This document shows positions 21,491 to 32,594 of a stretch of 64,000 nucleotides of DNA, in pieces. The DNA lies in assembly GCA_023053575.1 (NCBI GenBank), contig JAKZAP010000012.1, positions 10,664,230-10,728,229 of the forward strand, in the 5' to 3' direction. Numbering within the stretch: position 1 is the first letter of the stretch; every line of letters starts with the position of its first letter. The position numbers and the translations under genes were made by a program. Source of the stretch: Branchinecta lynchi. Lineage: Eukaryota; Arthropoda; Branchiopoda; Anostraca; Branchinectidae. The notes under the pieces are model-generated. The model saw nothing but the letters and a program-made list of their open reading frames with translations. It made no database searches and was not told the DNA's origin.

Positions 21491-22170
21491 CAAAATGCTT
21501 AATTGTTTCTTTTCCTTATGTAGGATTCTATCCGTAGTTGATTCTGGTTTGTTGGTGCGTATGATGGTTTGTCGAACTAAAAGAATAAGTAAATAAATAG
21601 GATCGGGAAAGTAGGCGAGAAGATTGGGTAACGGTAACAGACATAATCTTCTGACTATCCGCTTACGAAGATCGGAAATACTGGAGTAACAAAACGATAG
21701 CTACAAACTTGAAAACATGTCATTAAATGAAACAAAGTAACGAAACATTTTGGAAAACATTAAATGTATTTTTAGCAACAGCGAATTCTCACAACAGAGC
21801 ACCAACTGCCTCACGCCTGTGTATTTACTGCATTTCCTTTTAACCCAAATAGCTAATACTTGATAAGAAGTAATAATAATAAATTATATGGGATGTTGTC
21901 CAAGGGACTTCATAAGATACTGTAAAGAATAAATTTATAAATTTTGGTTTAACAGTAGACAGGCACGGATAAAAGCAAACAAAGCCAAAAAGACTGCACT
22001 TTGTGAAGATTGAATAGAGTAGAGTAGAATTTATTCATAAAGTAACCATCAGAGCAAAGTCGTCGTCTTCAGCACGGGTAGGAATGCGTTCATTCTAAAA
22101 CGCATACGCATATTCTTGCAAAATATGGAGGCATCATATAGAGAAGTTAAGTACTGAAGCTGGGAAGCGG
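21491..22170. other. Unassigned interval
   Basis: AT-rich, no supported frame. A minus-orientation tail-like stretch (AATAGAGTAGAGTAGAATTT, ATTCATAAAGTAACC) lies near 22012-22048. Confidence 0.35.
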
Positions 22171-22400
22171 AAGTTAAAACGACCGCTAGCGAAAGCTTCA
22201 TTCCTGAACCCGATTAATGTGTTTGTCACGTATACAAATTTTAAGTCTATTTAGTGTGTTTTTTATCTATATGAAAAGAATGTTGTCATGTTTACTTACA
22301 TTGTTTTGTTTAAGTGTTTTAATATGTATATGTTTGTGTATTTTATTGATACTCCGCTGTTACGCAAAAAGCGGGTCATAAATAAATAAATAAAAAAACA
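22171..22400 (+). mobile_element. LINE 3' end, plus copy
   Basis: CATTCCTGAACCCGATTAAT, then TTTTTATCTATATGAAAAGA and TGTTGTCATGTTTACTTACA, ending TACTCCGCTGTTACGCAAAA, AGCGGGTCATAAATAAATAA. The same ~200 bp occurs in reverse at 46909-47095. The end hairpin and AATAAA-type tail are typical of CR1/L2-like LINEs or their SINE partners. Confidence 0.7.
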
Positions 22401-22769
22401 TCACCAAGATATCTCCACTCGTTTGTTTCTTATTTTGTTTAACACTATCATGAGGCTCTGAAAACATGAATAAATAACCGGTAGGCCTACAGACTATATT
22501 ACAGAAATTTCTTAACCTTATTTTAGTTTTTATCGTATTTCTAGCGTAGTTTATTTAGACAAATTTGATCAGTTGTATATAATTAATTTAACTGTTTCTC
22601 TACCGTCTAGCCTATATTATACAGTTGATAATTTGGTATAAATACCGACTGGTTGATTGATTGAATCGTAGCGAAGACGTCAAATTGGACTTCGTCCTCA
22701 ACATGAAAATGCTCAGTATAACTTAATGTAAATACAAATACGTTAATTTGCAAATCTTCAAAATTTGTC

Positions 22770-23010
22770 ATAAATATTCAAACAATGTTTACAGCGGATA
22801 TACGCCAGCTACGATTCTTAATTGGCGATATTTCGGCCCTTCTTGGCAAGGGTTCTCGTCAGGCTGTCAATCTTCTGGGCCAATGTCGGGGAAGGAAACA
22901 AACCTGTAATAAATAACTGAAGCTTTTACCGAATATAAATATCTTATTAGGGCAAATTACTTTCATATACCACTGTAAACAAAAAATTAATCCTGATATT
23001 TAATTTTTGA
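22770..23010 (-). mobile_element. Ribozyme-bearing retroelement unit (Penelope-like), single copy
   Basis: Homologous over ~230 bp to 47305-47535, including the spacer CTGATATTTAATT(T/A). On the minus strand it carries a hammerhead-like core (separate entry). The combination fits a Penelope-like element pLTR or a retrozyme-type unit, both known to carry hammerhead motifs. No reverse transcriptase is adjacent. Confidence 0.55.
22806..22866 (-). ncRNA. Hammerhead-ribozyme-like core h1
   Basis: Minus strand: CAGC, core CTGACGA, stem-loop GAACCCTT-GCCAAG-AAGGGCC, core GAAA, then a ~21-nt loop ending CGTA followed by GCTG. CAGC and GCTG can form stem I, and TA before GCTG gives a permitted U-H cleavage site. 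Stem II is strong. Stem III is weak in this reading, so activity is uncertain. Confidence 0.5.
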
Positions 23011-23065
23011 AACGGCCGCTGTTTTTTTGTCATAAATGAAAATCTAAATAGAGCTCAAATAAAAA

Positions 23066-23185
23066 ATGAGGATGGGAATGGTGTCCGTCTCGGTCTATGC
23101 TAGTCCGAAGGTTGTGGGTTCAAATCCCACCCAAGGAGCACTTTTTTCTTTCAGTTCACTATTTACAATAATAATAAAACATAAT
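23066..23185 (+). mobile_element. tRNA-headed SINE fragment
   Basis: A perfect Pol III B box GGTTCAAATCC at 23117-23127 sits within a T-arm-like GTGGG-TTCAAAT-CCCAC. The following AAGGAGCAC...TCTTTCAGTTCAC is matched by GGAGCAT...TCTTTCAGCTCAC at 51440-51530 on the minus strand. The 5' acceptor strand and a clean A box are not present, so this is not a functional tRNA gene. The 70-codon frame is a shadow. Confidence 0.6.
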
Positions 23186-23353
23186 CTGTTTGAAAAAAAA
23201 AGACTCACCAAAACTAGGAAGTGTCAGTTTCCAAAGAAATATGTTTGTTTTTTCCGAAAGAAGCCGCGACGTTGCTAAACAAATTAGTCGTTGCAAGTTC
23301 GTATTAATAAATTCAGTTTAATTCACTTTATTTTTCCAAAATTCTTCGTTAAG

Positions 23354-24362
23354 AACAAGACCAAAGGTTTCAATGGGATCCCAAAAATCTTGTATTTGAT
23401 CCAGACAATTGGGTCCGTCTTAGCCAGACTCCTTGAACATTTTTACTATTACAATTTAGAAACAAGTTAAGGCCAAATAGCTAATCATCTGAGAAAAATA
23501 AGTTCAGATGATGGATTCAGCATGTGTGTTTACCTCTATAATTCGTGTCTATTTCAACGAAATTGATCTTCTTGCCTTACTTTTGCTAAATTTCCTGCTT
23601 CGACCGAATTCTGGGCGAACTACTTGTCCGGTTCATAAACGAATTCAGCGTATCTCCTTACCCCTATATCGAACATCTAATCAACTTCGAATAAAACTAA
23701 CTTGTAACAAATTTTCTGTTTTCAGCCGGATTCCGGGCGAGCTAAATTTCTGGCAAAAAAATTAGTGTCATATATGGATTCAGCATTTCTTGTTACCCCT
23801 GATCGAACATCTAATCGACTTCAAATAAAACTTTTGCTTAACAAATTTTCCTATTTTTTCGGATTTGAGGCGAACTACTTGTCAGGGTAGAAAATGATTT
23901 TCACGTAAGTATTCAGCATGTCTTCTTACCCCGAAATCGAGCATCTAATCCACTCCAAATAAAAGTTTTCTTTTAACAAACTTTCCGGTTTTGGCCGGAT
24001 ACCGGACGAACTACTTGTCCGGTGAGAAAATGGTTTTGATCATCGTGTTCAGCATATCTTCTTATCCCTTATTCGACTATCTCATTAGCTGTTTAAAAAC
24101 ATTTTGTTTGTCCCTTAATTTAAACCCCGTCCCCCACCCCTAAATGTAGGGCTACAGAGCCCATCTACGAACTCGACCTTTCCCTTTACCCAGAAAATCC
24201 TAACACCAAGTTTCATCAAACCATTACCTTTTTTATTACACTTAATTCGAAAAGACCTCCTCTGCCTCTTGATATCGAAAGTACTCATATATAACTTGAC
24301 CTGTACTTTGCCAGTGAATCCTCATACCAAGTTTGAACAACATAATCTTAACCCTTTCGACC
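23354..24362 (+). mobile_element. Family G element
   Basis: Starts AACAAGACCAAAGGTTTCAA and TGGGATCCCAAAAAT. The ~137-bp unit is repeated several times, each with TTTCCGGTTTTGGCCGGAT and a spaced GGGCGAACTACTTGTCCGG box followed by AGCATGTCTTCTTACCCC. The 3' microsatellite and terminal palindrome are missing. Confidence 0.8.
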
Positions 24363-24589
24363 GCCCGACACGACACGACAAACTTCAATGTGTCTGCCGC
24401 CATGACTAAACCGCCTAAACCTAAAGAATAGTTACGCTAGGTATTAAATGTGTCGTTATCGACATAGAGCTTTCGCTTGTAGCCTATGGATAAAGGGGTA
24501 GGGTAGGGACTGGTCTTTTCCGAAAATTGGTCGACACATTTTCAGTAAATTGCTCACCAGAAAGTTGTCGGATGCATTCTTCCCTTTTT

Positions 24590-24740
24590 TTTTTAGTTTA
24601 ATACTCTTTATTATACAAACCAACTTTTACATGCTAAACTACATAAATACAACTTTTATAACCTTCTTAACATCCTTTATACATGTAGCCGATACTTCTG
24701 ACTGCATGAAAGCCCGAATGGGCCTGTGGGGGCAGTAAAA
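24590..24740 (-). mobile_element. Retroposon 3' end, minus orientation
   Basis: Opens with a T-run, then TAATACTCTTTATTATACAA, and ends ATGAAAGCCCGAATGGGCCT before an A-run at 24739. The GCCCGAATGGGC hairpin is like the GCCCTATGGGC hairpin at 20375. A 62-codon frame over it is a shadow. Confidence 0.5.
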
Positions 24741-24869
24741 AAAAAAGATTCACGATTTACGTTACATTAATTTTCATATACTTTTTAAAAAAAGAGAAGA
24801 AAAATGAAAGAGGAAGAAGAAAAAGAAACGAAGAAAGCTATCTCCTACCTTGTATTTTTTTTTTTGACC

Positions 24870-25435
24870 TAGTAAATGCCAGTTGGGACTTTGAAGATAA
24901 CTAAACCGATCGCAAACACTTTTAGTTTATCTTTAGTATCTTTGAAAGTTGCAACAGCATGTCTCTTCACTCTAACGAGTATTTTATTGGGTTTTAAAAT
25001 TTCATGCTAAACTTTGGGATGCCGGGCGAACTAAGTGTGCGGCAAAAATAATAATTTTCATATTTGGATTCAGCATGTCCTCTTACCCTGGAGTCAAACA
25101 TTTAATCAACTTCAGATTCAACTTTTTGTTTTAGATTTTCGGAAAAAATCTTCCGTTTTTTCTGGATTCCGGGTTAACTACTTGTTCCGCGAGAAAATAA
25201 ATTTCATATTTGGATTCAGCATGTCTCTTAGCTTTCAGAAAATATTTGAGTTTGCCCTTAATTTGATACCCCTCCCCCTCCCCTAAATATACAGCTCTGT
25301 AGCCCATCTACGAACTCAACCTTTCCCTTGACCGAAAGAATCCTCACACCAAGTTTGTGCTGACAGACGGACAACTTTTGCGATGTCATAGGTATCCCTC
25401 CACTTACGTTTTGGGATCCCAAAAAGGTAACATTG
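24870..25435 (+). mobile_element. Family G element, 5'-deleted copy
   Basis: Carries two units with CAGCATGTC and CTTACCCTGGA, the CCCCTCCCCCTCCCCTAAAT phrase, TGACAGACGGACAACTTTTG, CGATGTCATAGGTATCCCTC and the terminal palindrome GTTTTGGGATCCCAAAAAG. The GGACGGACAGACGGA microsatellite is nearly deleted. Confidence 0.75.
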
Positions 25436-26110
25436 TGCTACCAGTAAGCTCACGATCCAGTCCGTTTACCGAAAAAAAAATAATACAAAAAAAGTAATTC
25501 TACCATTGAGCTCACGACCCCAGTGCCTAATCAAGCAAGCAAATGCTTGATCCAACGTTTCCGTAATGATACCAGTAGAGTAACGATCCTCATGACAATA
25601 TCGGAATAATGGTGGCACACTCCCTGTCCCTTTGACTAATGGTTTTCTTGTGTATCCTCAAATAAAGAAATGCAGTCGTTACGCTGAGGGTGCACTTCAC
25701 TGGTTTTATGCTTGTTAGGTCAGGCTGAACTGCCTCCAGCTGGGCGACTAGAATAACGATCTAGCCAGATCATGGATACCCGTGACCGTGCTAAACCGTG
25801 AGTTTGAACAACAAAATAGTTCGCTTCGGATGAGACAAAACGGGGAAACCGAATCGTGAAACTTCAGATAATGCCCTCCTGCTAGCAGGGTAGTTGAAGC
25901 AGTAGGAAGTCATGTTTTCGGTAGGTTGAAAAAAGGGTAAAGAACTCAGGTTCCATTTCCTAATAAACGTGGTCTATGCGAATCGAATGATACACTGAAT
26001 CTTTAGTCAATACTAATAATGGTCGTAGTAATACCAAACGTTTCATCCGTAAACCGTCAGAAAGACAGTAGAGATATGCTTCTACTTTTTTGAAACATCG
26101 ACTAATGAAC
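25436..26110. other. Unassigned interval
   Basis: No supported gene. AATAAAGAAATGCAGTCG near 25660 looks like a polyadenylation-type tail, but no coding sequence precedes it. Confidence 0.35.
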
Positions 26111-26310
26111 AAGAATAGAATTGAATAGAATAGTGTTTATTTAGCCTCATTGGGCCATACACAGATTTTTATAAACATGGCATACAAATATATTAATGCA
26201 TTGAAAACATAATGATCCTAGGACACATACATAGACAGTTTTAACCCAATAAATATTCATGGGAAACACTGATTGTAATAAATTAGTTTAAGTAAAAAAA
26301 AGTTCAATTT
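26111..26310 (-). mobile_element. Retroposon 3' end, minus orientation
   Basis: GAATAGAATTGAATAGAATA, then GTGTTTATTTAGCCTCATTG and GGCCATACACAGATT. Its layout (TTTATT next to a GCC...GGCC hairpin) matches the other minus tails here. Confidence 0.45.
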
Positions 26311-26325
26311 AACCGATTTACTGTA

Positions 26326-26600
26326 GTTTTCGGGGATCTCAAAACCTCAGTGACGGCATAACTATGACTTCTTAAAATTTGTCGGTCCGTCTGACCATCT
26401 GTCCGTCCATCCGTCTGTTCATACGATAACTCTCAAAGAAGTTGATATATTTTGTTCAAACTTGGTATGAGGATCCATTGGGTCAATTCCGGGTCAAGAT
26501 CGTAGATGGGCACAGGTACCTCAATATTTCAAGGTTCAAGGTTAATTACACTTCTGTATAAAGTTATAATAAATAGAGGGTCAAGCCGGGGACACAAGGT
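26326..26600 (-). mobile_element. Family G fragment
   Basis: Begins TTTCGGGGATCTCAAAACC (diverged end palindrome), then TCCGTCTGACCATCTGTCCG, ATAACTCTCAAAGAAGTTGA and CAAACTTGGTATGAGGATCC. Old, strongly diverged copy. Confidence 0.65.
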
Positions 26601-27729
26601 CGATTGAAAAATTTCGGGGATGGGGGATGAGTTTTAAGATTATGGGATGAAAAAAATATTTGTTCAAGCTAATTTGACAGGTTAAAAGACGTGCTCAATC
26701 TATATATGAACTGCATTTTCCCGCCGGATAAATATTGTGACTGGAATCCGAACAAATCCGGAAACTTGGTAGAAGTAAAAAAAATTGTGATGTGGGAAAA
26801 TTAGTTGGAAAGGTTGGTGTACCGAAAAAGACACGGCGAGTCGAGACATACCATTTGCTCTCGCTCCACATAGATAGTCTGGTCGGAATCTAGTCAACAC
26901 CTGAATGTCTGATAGTTGACTAGTTTCATATTGATTTAGCTTTTAAATTTAGAAACATTAGCATTTTCTGATGGAAGATCTATGAAAAAGCAAACATTTG
27001 GATTTTGATCTAGAGGTTTACCTAAAAAGACGGCGGATGGTGGGGGGGGGAGGTCTGGCTCCCCAAGTAGACATTAATTATGTACCGTAAACGTAGATTA
27101 CGTAGATAGCATTTTAAATTCGCAAGCGGTCCCAGAGCTACCAATGAAAAACCACTGTAAAACCTAGTTGATGAGGATCACATTTATAGACTCTTTATGT
27201 AACATATTGTTAATTAGTCTTCGTGAACATATAGTTTACTTTTCGCTCATATGTTGTTTATTCACTTGATTATTTTTCGTCTCACCCATATAAGATTCAC
27301 CTTAAAGAATGCGAAGGGGGCCCGGGACCGCGTCAACCCTCCCCCCCCCCTCCGCGAAATGATGCCTCGACTAAAAAATGTTTGATCTGACCTATGATTC
27401 TTGAAAAATAGAATTGGGCTGGCCGTGAACATTATTTTGTTTACTTTTTATTACAAGTTCTTTTTTTCTTATTTGGATTGCTTGTACAAAGTTATGTGAC
27501 GTATAGTAAATGGTTTACTTTTGTTAGTATGTAGTTGCGAAATACCGTAAGGGTAAATCATGTAATAAATTCGTTCAGCCCTGGTCCCAGATGGGCCTGG
27601 GACCTGCCCACCACTGGCGGTGGGTGTCCACATCTGAACGTATCTCACCTTACAGACCGTTTAGTATAATTTAATGATCCACATGTAACCATTTCCGCTT
27701 CGTATCCAATCTACCATCTCGTTCATACA
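26601..27729. other. Unassigned interval
   Basis: Contains G- and C-runs near 27041 and 27338 unlike the hAT MITE family, and a hairpin GTCCCAGATGGGCCTGGGAC at 27574-27593. No coding or known repeat. Confidence 0.35.
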
Positions 27730-28047
27730 ATGCGGCATCCGACTCGTTATCGACCGACAGAATCAGAAAAAAAAACTCATATCAGCTTTGACGCGATGGC
27801 GGGTTCCGTTTGTCTTCCTATTCTGCATCATTCTTCAGATCGGCATTCACTTGGAATAGGGATTGGGCGCCGTGAAAACCTGTATGGTGGAATGCAGGAA
27901 AAATGTGTTGAACCTAAACTTGTGGATGGAGGAACTCCCACGAATTCTCTTGGTGTTTTTTCCTCGGAATCATTCGCCCATGACTCGTCTTCTGTGTCAA
28001 TTATGGTTTCGTTAACCGAGTTAATTGATTTTCTGAACGGCCTGTAA
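27730..28047 (+). CDS. Hypothetical 105-residue ORF outside recognised repeats
   Basis: A frame starting at ATG 27730 with a second, better-context start at GCGATGG (27795), in sequence with no sign of the element families found elsewhere. It encodes mixed residues with a C-terminal hydrophobic/acidic end (LTELIDFLNGL). A TATA-like TCTATATAAG begins at 28052, just after the stop, followed by a 27-codon frame at 28094. I recognise no domain. It could be an exon, an element gag remnant or chance. Confidence 0.25.
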   Translation: MRHPTRYRPTESEKKTHISFDAMAGSVCLPILHHSSDRHSLGIGIGRRENLYGGMQEKCVEPKLVDGGTPTNSLGVFSSESFAHDSSSVSIMVSLTELIDFLNGL

Positions 28048-28100
28048 TCGCTCTATATAAGACGACCCAGTTTCACTACGAAACAGAGAAAAAATGTCAT
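28048..28100 (+). promoter_or_regulatory. Possible TATA-type core promoter
   Basis: TATATAA at 28055-28061 in an otherwise repeat-free stretch, ~35 bases upstream of an ATG at 28094 in AAAAAATGTC context. Purely positional evidence. Confidence 0.2.
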
Positions 28101-28949
28101 GCGCGGGAGAAGGTGGTCTGTGTCTTTCGCGGGCTTTGTTGTTTTCAGCAGATTTGTGTCACTTAAAGAGGACCTAACGTTATTCTGTTTCTGCTACAAA
28201 ACCGTCTTATCTCTGTATATCGTGAGATCTTTTCCTTGAATTTAGTGTCACAAATTCTGAAAAAATGGAACAAATGTCACTTCCTTCAAACTAAAAACAA
28301 AAAAAAAACTTCAGGTTGCATCTTCAAGTGTGTAACGCCTCTGCTTACCGTATGGATGCGTTCGCCGGGATTCTTAACTTCCTCTGAGCATAATAATTAT
28401 CTGTGAATAGTAAATGGTATATTTTGAGTTCTAATTATCAGCATGTGCGAATTTCATCCTTGCGAACATTTCCAATGTTGTTGTTTTTTTCATTTTTATT
28501 TGACATGGTATGATAAAGATTTATTACCTCCCAAAACAGTACAAGCACTATATAGGGCAGAGTATGAGAAGAAAAGAAAAAGGCAACAAAATACAGAATT
28601 TGTATGTCGTTCAATCCGCATCGGTCTTCTGATTTTTAGTTACATATTGTTGTATGTTTTGTTGGTTCCGCATCGTTTTTCTGTTAGTATTGTGTTGGAT
28701 CTTACGAGATAGTTTTGTTTTTATGGCACTAGCCTACCGGCCAAGTGCCATATACCGATCACTTTTCCGTCGGTCTGTCGGTCGGTCAGTCCGGTGTTTG
28801 CGAGTTAGGGGACTTCCAGATGTGCTAGGACTATGAAACTTGGCAGGCATATAAGGGACCTAATCAAACTAACCTGGAAATAATCAGTTTCCCGATCCGA
28901 ACATCTGGGGGGAGTGGAGGGCGGGGGAATCCTGAAAATTGAGTAGTTT

Positions 28950-29090
28950 TTGTCAAACCTCTACCCCTTTCGTCACACTAGTATAGCTCTACACGTGAAT
29001 GACGTCATTCTCTGCTTAAATCTATGAGCGTCGGCGGAGAGAGCTAGTGTAATCGATGGTCGAAGGGGTTGGTATCTGGTTCAAGCTTTT
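28950..29090. mobile_element. Small inverted-repeat element inside P copy
   Basis: CCTCTACCCCTTTCG, ACACTAGTATAGCTCT on the left pair with AGAGAGCTAGTGTAATCGAT and GGTCGAAGGGGTTGG on the right. Short MITE-like element; no clear target duplication. Confidence 0.5.
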
Positions 29091-29465
29091 AAAAGGTAAG
29101 GTAAGGTAAGGTACAATTTTAATGGCAGATATAAAATAAACCTGGTGTTTCTCAGAAGCATCAGACATGCCAGTGGCATAAAAAACGACGCATCACTAAT
29201 TCTGATGGGTTTGTAAAAATTATTAATACAATTCTAGCCTAAGGCATTGTAAACAAAAAACAAACGGAACAACTATCACACATCGACACTAAAATTTAAG
29301 GACAACACGAGAATTTACGATAAAAGACATATGACTAAAGTAAAAATGAAAAATAAAAAGGTTTGCGACATGGGTCGGATCTTCCTCCGAGCACAAACAA
29401 AAATGAATCAATTAAATCAGACAGAAGAAATATAATTGCTAGATAACATAAATCTTTCCTGAATG
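29091..29465 (-). mobile_element. Retroposon 3' end with (GGTAA)n, minus orientation
   Basis: AAAGGTAAGGTAAGGTAAGG, TACAATTTTAATGGCAGATA, and later GACATGCCAGTGGCATAAAA, which resembles GCACATGCCTGGTGGCATAC at 38232. Together with the small inverted-repeat element it makes up the insertion in the P copy. Confidence 0.45.
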
Positions 29466-30505
29466 TTGATTGGTGTGTAACTTTCCAACGGGTCATCGGA
29501 TTGGAATGAAATATCTCTGATGTTTCATTTGAAGTCCGGACCGGATTGGACAGCTATGGGGGAGTCGGGGGGGGGGGGGAGATAGCGAGAAACGGTTAGA
29601 ATGGAGAGATGGGAGTGAAACTTGTTGGGAATAACAAGCATCTGCTCCAGATAAATCGTTTACACATTTGGACTGGATCCGGAAACTTGGGGGGGGGGGA
29701 GGGGAGTTTCCCGGAATTCCGGTGATGGCGGTTCCGGGGATTTTCACGACGAGACTTAGGAGGCTTATCAGGGACCCGATCCAACTGACTTGTAAATCCG
29801 GTAGTCATGGGAGGAGCAGAGGGAGGGGGAATCCGGAATATTGAGTCGTGCGTAACTTTGGAACGGGTGATCGGATTTGAGTGAAAATTTGTATTTGAAC
29901 AGAGGACATGTCTCTGGTGATCTTTTTCATGTCCGAACCGGATCCGACAACAACTAGGGGAGGGGGACATACGTGACCGGCTTAGACCGGAGAGATCGGG
30001 GTGGAACTTTGTGGGAATGATAAACAGATGCTCCGGATAAACCATTTACAGAACCGGATAGGCTCTGGCGACTGTGGGGGGAGTTTGAGGGGGGGGGGGG
30101 TCCGGAATTCTGGAGATTGCCAGGAAAGGTACTTCCAGCTGTGCTAGGACGATGAAACTTGGCTGGAATATTAGAAGTTCGATTATATTGACTTAGAGAT
30201 CGCCACTTCCATCCGACCATTCCTTAAAGTACCAACCATGACCGCAAATCAAGAAAAATACTTTTAAGCAAAATATGCATTTTCATAATCCCCATGAGCC
30301 CATTATCATTTTTGCCTCAAGGGTTTTGCTTACAGTTGAATTTCTAGCGCCTTTAAAGTGCGTATCATTACCGCCAAGTTCAACAATAAAATACTTTTCT
30401 CTAGCTGCCTTAAAGCACGCATCTGAACCGCACAGTCGAAAAGTACTTTTGATCAAACAATACATCTCAACCCGTGCAAGTGCCATATGAGATTACAGCT
30501 CTTGT

Positions 30506-31039
30506 TTTCGCTGAGGACGATTTGCCGGAAGTGCAACCGAAATTTCCGAATTTTTATTTATCCCTCGCACATCATCTTAGAGGGATAACTAGCTGATCAA
30601 GAAAAAAAAACCGAAAATCGCGGTTTTCTATTCTTTCATAAAATGTAACATATTCTCATCAGTTTTTACCAGTAGAAATTCCAAGTCGAATTCACTGTCT
30701 ATTTATTTCACCTATGAACGGAATGAATGCTGAATGGAGACTTACAGTAAATCATAAGCAGCTTTTTGATATCTGGCTGATTGAAAGATTTCCAAAACGG
30801 AGATATGTAGAGAAAATTTGGTAGAACAAACGTATTATATAACCGGGTTAAAATATGGCTTGTCTTGTTCGAGACAAGCCTTCCATATGCACTACGAAAT
30901 ATTCTAAGGGCATCTGCTGAGGTTTTTGTTTGTTGTTATGATGTTGCAAAATTCAGCAGATGTTTTTTTTGCGGTTTTTCGGCTCTTCTTGGCAATGCTT
31001 GTTATGCATAAAATGTCATGCATAACGGTTGTCGCGACA
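30506..31039. other. Unassigned, with a degenerate ribozyme-like unit at its end
   Basis: Mostly unique. Near 30975-31000 the minus strand reads CATTGCCAAGAAGAGCCGAA and AAA, a decayed version of the hammerhead-like stem II and GAAA region. It directly follows the LINE tail at 31040-31320 on that strand. Confidence 0.4.
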
Positions 31040-31320
31040 ATTGACTACATCCCAAGTCTGTCCGTTGGAACCGCGCATTCTTGTGGTGTCTGTTACGAAA
31101 CTTCTGACAGTGTGGAGAGCTGCTGCTGTGACATCTTCCCATTCAGGCTGCAGGCTCACGTGGCAGTTCTCAAGTTCCCTTGGTGCGACGATCGTGTTTC
31201 TCGGTCTTCCTCGTTTCGGCGTCTTCCAGTTTAAGATGTTATTTGGAAACCTAGATTCGTCCCTAGGGAGGCCATTGCCTAAGCATCGCCATCGTCTTGT
31301 TCTGGTAACGTCCGTTATCG
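31040..31320 (-). pseudogene. LINE ORF2 C-terminal fragment (RRW...GRPR type)
   Basis: The minus frame is open over ~93 codons: RRWRCLGNGLPRDESRFPNN, ILNWKTPKRGRPRNTIVAPR, ELENCHVSLQPEWEDVTAAA. The RRW...LGH-like, W-P/KRGRP and W-EV-A-A elements are the usual C-terminal signature of many LINE ORF2 proteins. No polymerase domain or start remains. The part encoding HTVRSFVTDTTRMRGSN shares bases with the TA MITE at 53308. Confidence 0.7.
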
Positions 31321-31409
31321 TGGGCTGACAACTAAGACAGCGTACCTCCTGGTTTGATACTCGACAACCTCACCCCAGCCCGTGTAGGTATACGAGGCTT
31401 ATTTATTAA

Positions 31410-31490
31410 CTTGACCTGCGGACGGACAGACGGACAACTTTTACGAAGTCATAGGTATCCCTCCACTTACGTTCTGGGATTCCAGTAAAG
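31410..31490 (+). mobile_element. Family G 3'-end fragment
   Basis: CGGACGGACAGACGGACAAC, TTTTACGAAGTCATAGGTAT, CCCTCCACTTACGTTCTGGG. Only the microsatellite and 3' end remain. Confidence 0.7.
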
Positions 31491-32078
31491 GCTTCTAGGT
31501 TGTAAAGTGTAGCATACTTCAATATCGACATAACAGAAAATGAGTTCTCTGAGCTCATGAGGTGATATGACGACTATTTCTCCTGTACACCCTGAGGATC
31601 CCCACACCAAGTCTTAGCAAAATGACTAGTTATGTTATCAGATGGATGGAAAGACAAATAAACGGCCGGACGTTATCAGTCATCCGAAACGTATGTAACC
31701 TATCATTACTGGGTACTTTAAGAAACAAATCGAACTTGGACCTAAAGGACCTGCCTTTCTTTCTCTATCTACTTTCGTATCTTTCAAGTTCCATTATGCA
31801 AAATGGTATCAACTCATTTCACGTTTTGCTGGAAACCGAATAGGAGATTAGAATTTAACTCGTTTAAAAACGGTCCAGCTCGGATAACGTAATATCTCTG
31901 GCACCTCTGTTACTAGGCTCCCGAAAACCTTGGCTCGGTTATTCGGTAGAGGACATAAACTGAACAAGGAGGTGTCTACCAATTTCCCTCGAAATCGTAA
32001 TTGTTCAAAAAGTACAACCGAGTTCTTGACCGTTTCGAAATTGCTTTGCCGATTTGTACGTTATGTAGGGTCAATAAA
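31491..32078. other. Unassigned interval
   Basis: A 73-codon plus frame (31622-31843) is not recognised; nothing else is supported. Confidence 0.35.
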
Positions 32079-32164
32079 TCACGGGTTCTAAGATCAGTGA
32101 GCTCCTCCAGCCCAAGCTGACTGGGAATTGTATATTATAACAATCTGAAAACGGAAAATTCAGG

Positions 32165-32455
32165 TATCTGTTACTACCGCGGTAACTGGACTTACAATTA
32201 GTCGTTTTTGAAGTTACCGTGACATCTGAGATGGCTGCTCTGTAAAAACGACAATAGGCGAAATTGCGCTTTTCGAAGTCATCCCAAAAGAACACCTGAT
32301 ATGCAGTGCAAAACTTCTTTCCGACCAATTTGACAAAAATTGATGAAAGTGAGATGACTTTTTCAGATACTACGATCAGTTACCGCGGTCAGACCGTGGT
32401 ATCTGAATATCAGATACCGCGATAACTGGCCAGATACCACGATAACTGCAAAAAC
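32165..32455. repeat. Cluster of iterated CAGTTATCGCGGTATCTG-like palindromic sites
   Basis: CTACCGCGGTAACTG near 32175, AGTTACCGTGACATCTGAG near 32212, then CAGTTACCGCGGTCAGACCG, TGGTATCTG, CAGATACCGCGATAACTG and CAGATACCACGATAACTG in a row (32381-32450). The sites alternate in orientation and can pair with one another. They may be subterminal repeats of an unrecognised transposon or a real operator-like cluster. Confidence 0.55.
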
Positions 32456-32534
32456 GCTTTTTGACACAACTATTATTCAATAAGAACTACACATATTATT
32501 CATAATAAAATTGTTTGTTTGTTTCTCGCAGCAA

Positions 32535-32594
32535 CAGCCTGATGAGGACCCTTGCCGAAACAGGCCAAAATATCGTGCACGTGTTTCTTAGCTG
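32535..32594 (+). ncRNA. Hammerhead-ribozyme-like core h2 (mutated)
   Basis: CAGC, core CTGATGA (the canonical form), GGACCCTTGCCGAAACAGGCC, then AAAA in place of GAAA, an internal hairpin CGTGCACG, and TTAGCTG. The G-to-A change in the GAAA box should abolish cleavage. A PLE-type box (AGCCCAAGCTGACTGGGAAT) lies at 32113-32132. Confidence 0.45.

Larger units (their letters stand above)
28718..30505 (+). mobile_element. Family P element, interrupted
   Basis: Starts TTTTTATGGCACTAGCC-TACCGG-CCAAGTGCC, then CGGTCTGTCGGTCGGTCAGT, internal units with AACTTTGGAACGGGTGATCG and GTCCGGACCGGATTGG or CCGAACCGGATCCGAC, and ends CAAGTGCCATATGAG-ATTAC-AGCTCTTGTT. About 28943-29468 is foreign: it splits the phrase between TTGAGTA and GTAACTTTCCAACGGG. 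Confidence 0.85.

Noticed and set aside
23068..23140. Functional tRNA gene
   Set aside because: B box and T-arm are good, but the 5' acceptor strand, D-arm and a 7-base anticodon loop cannot be formed.
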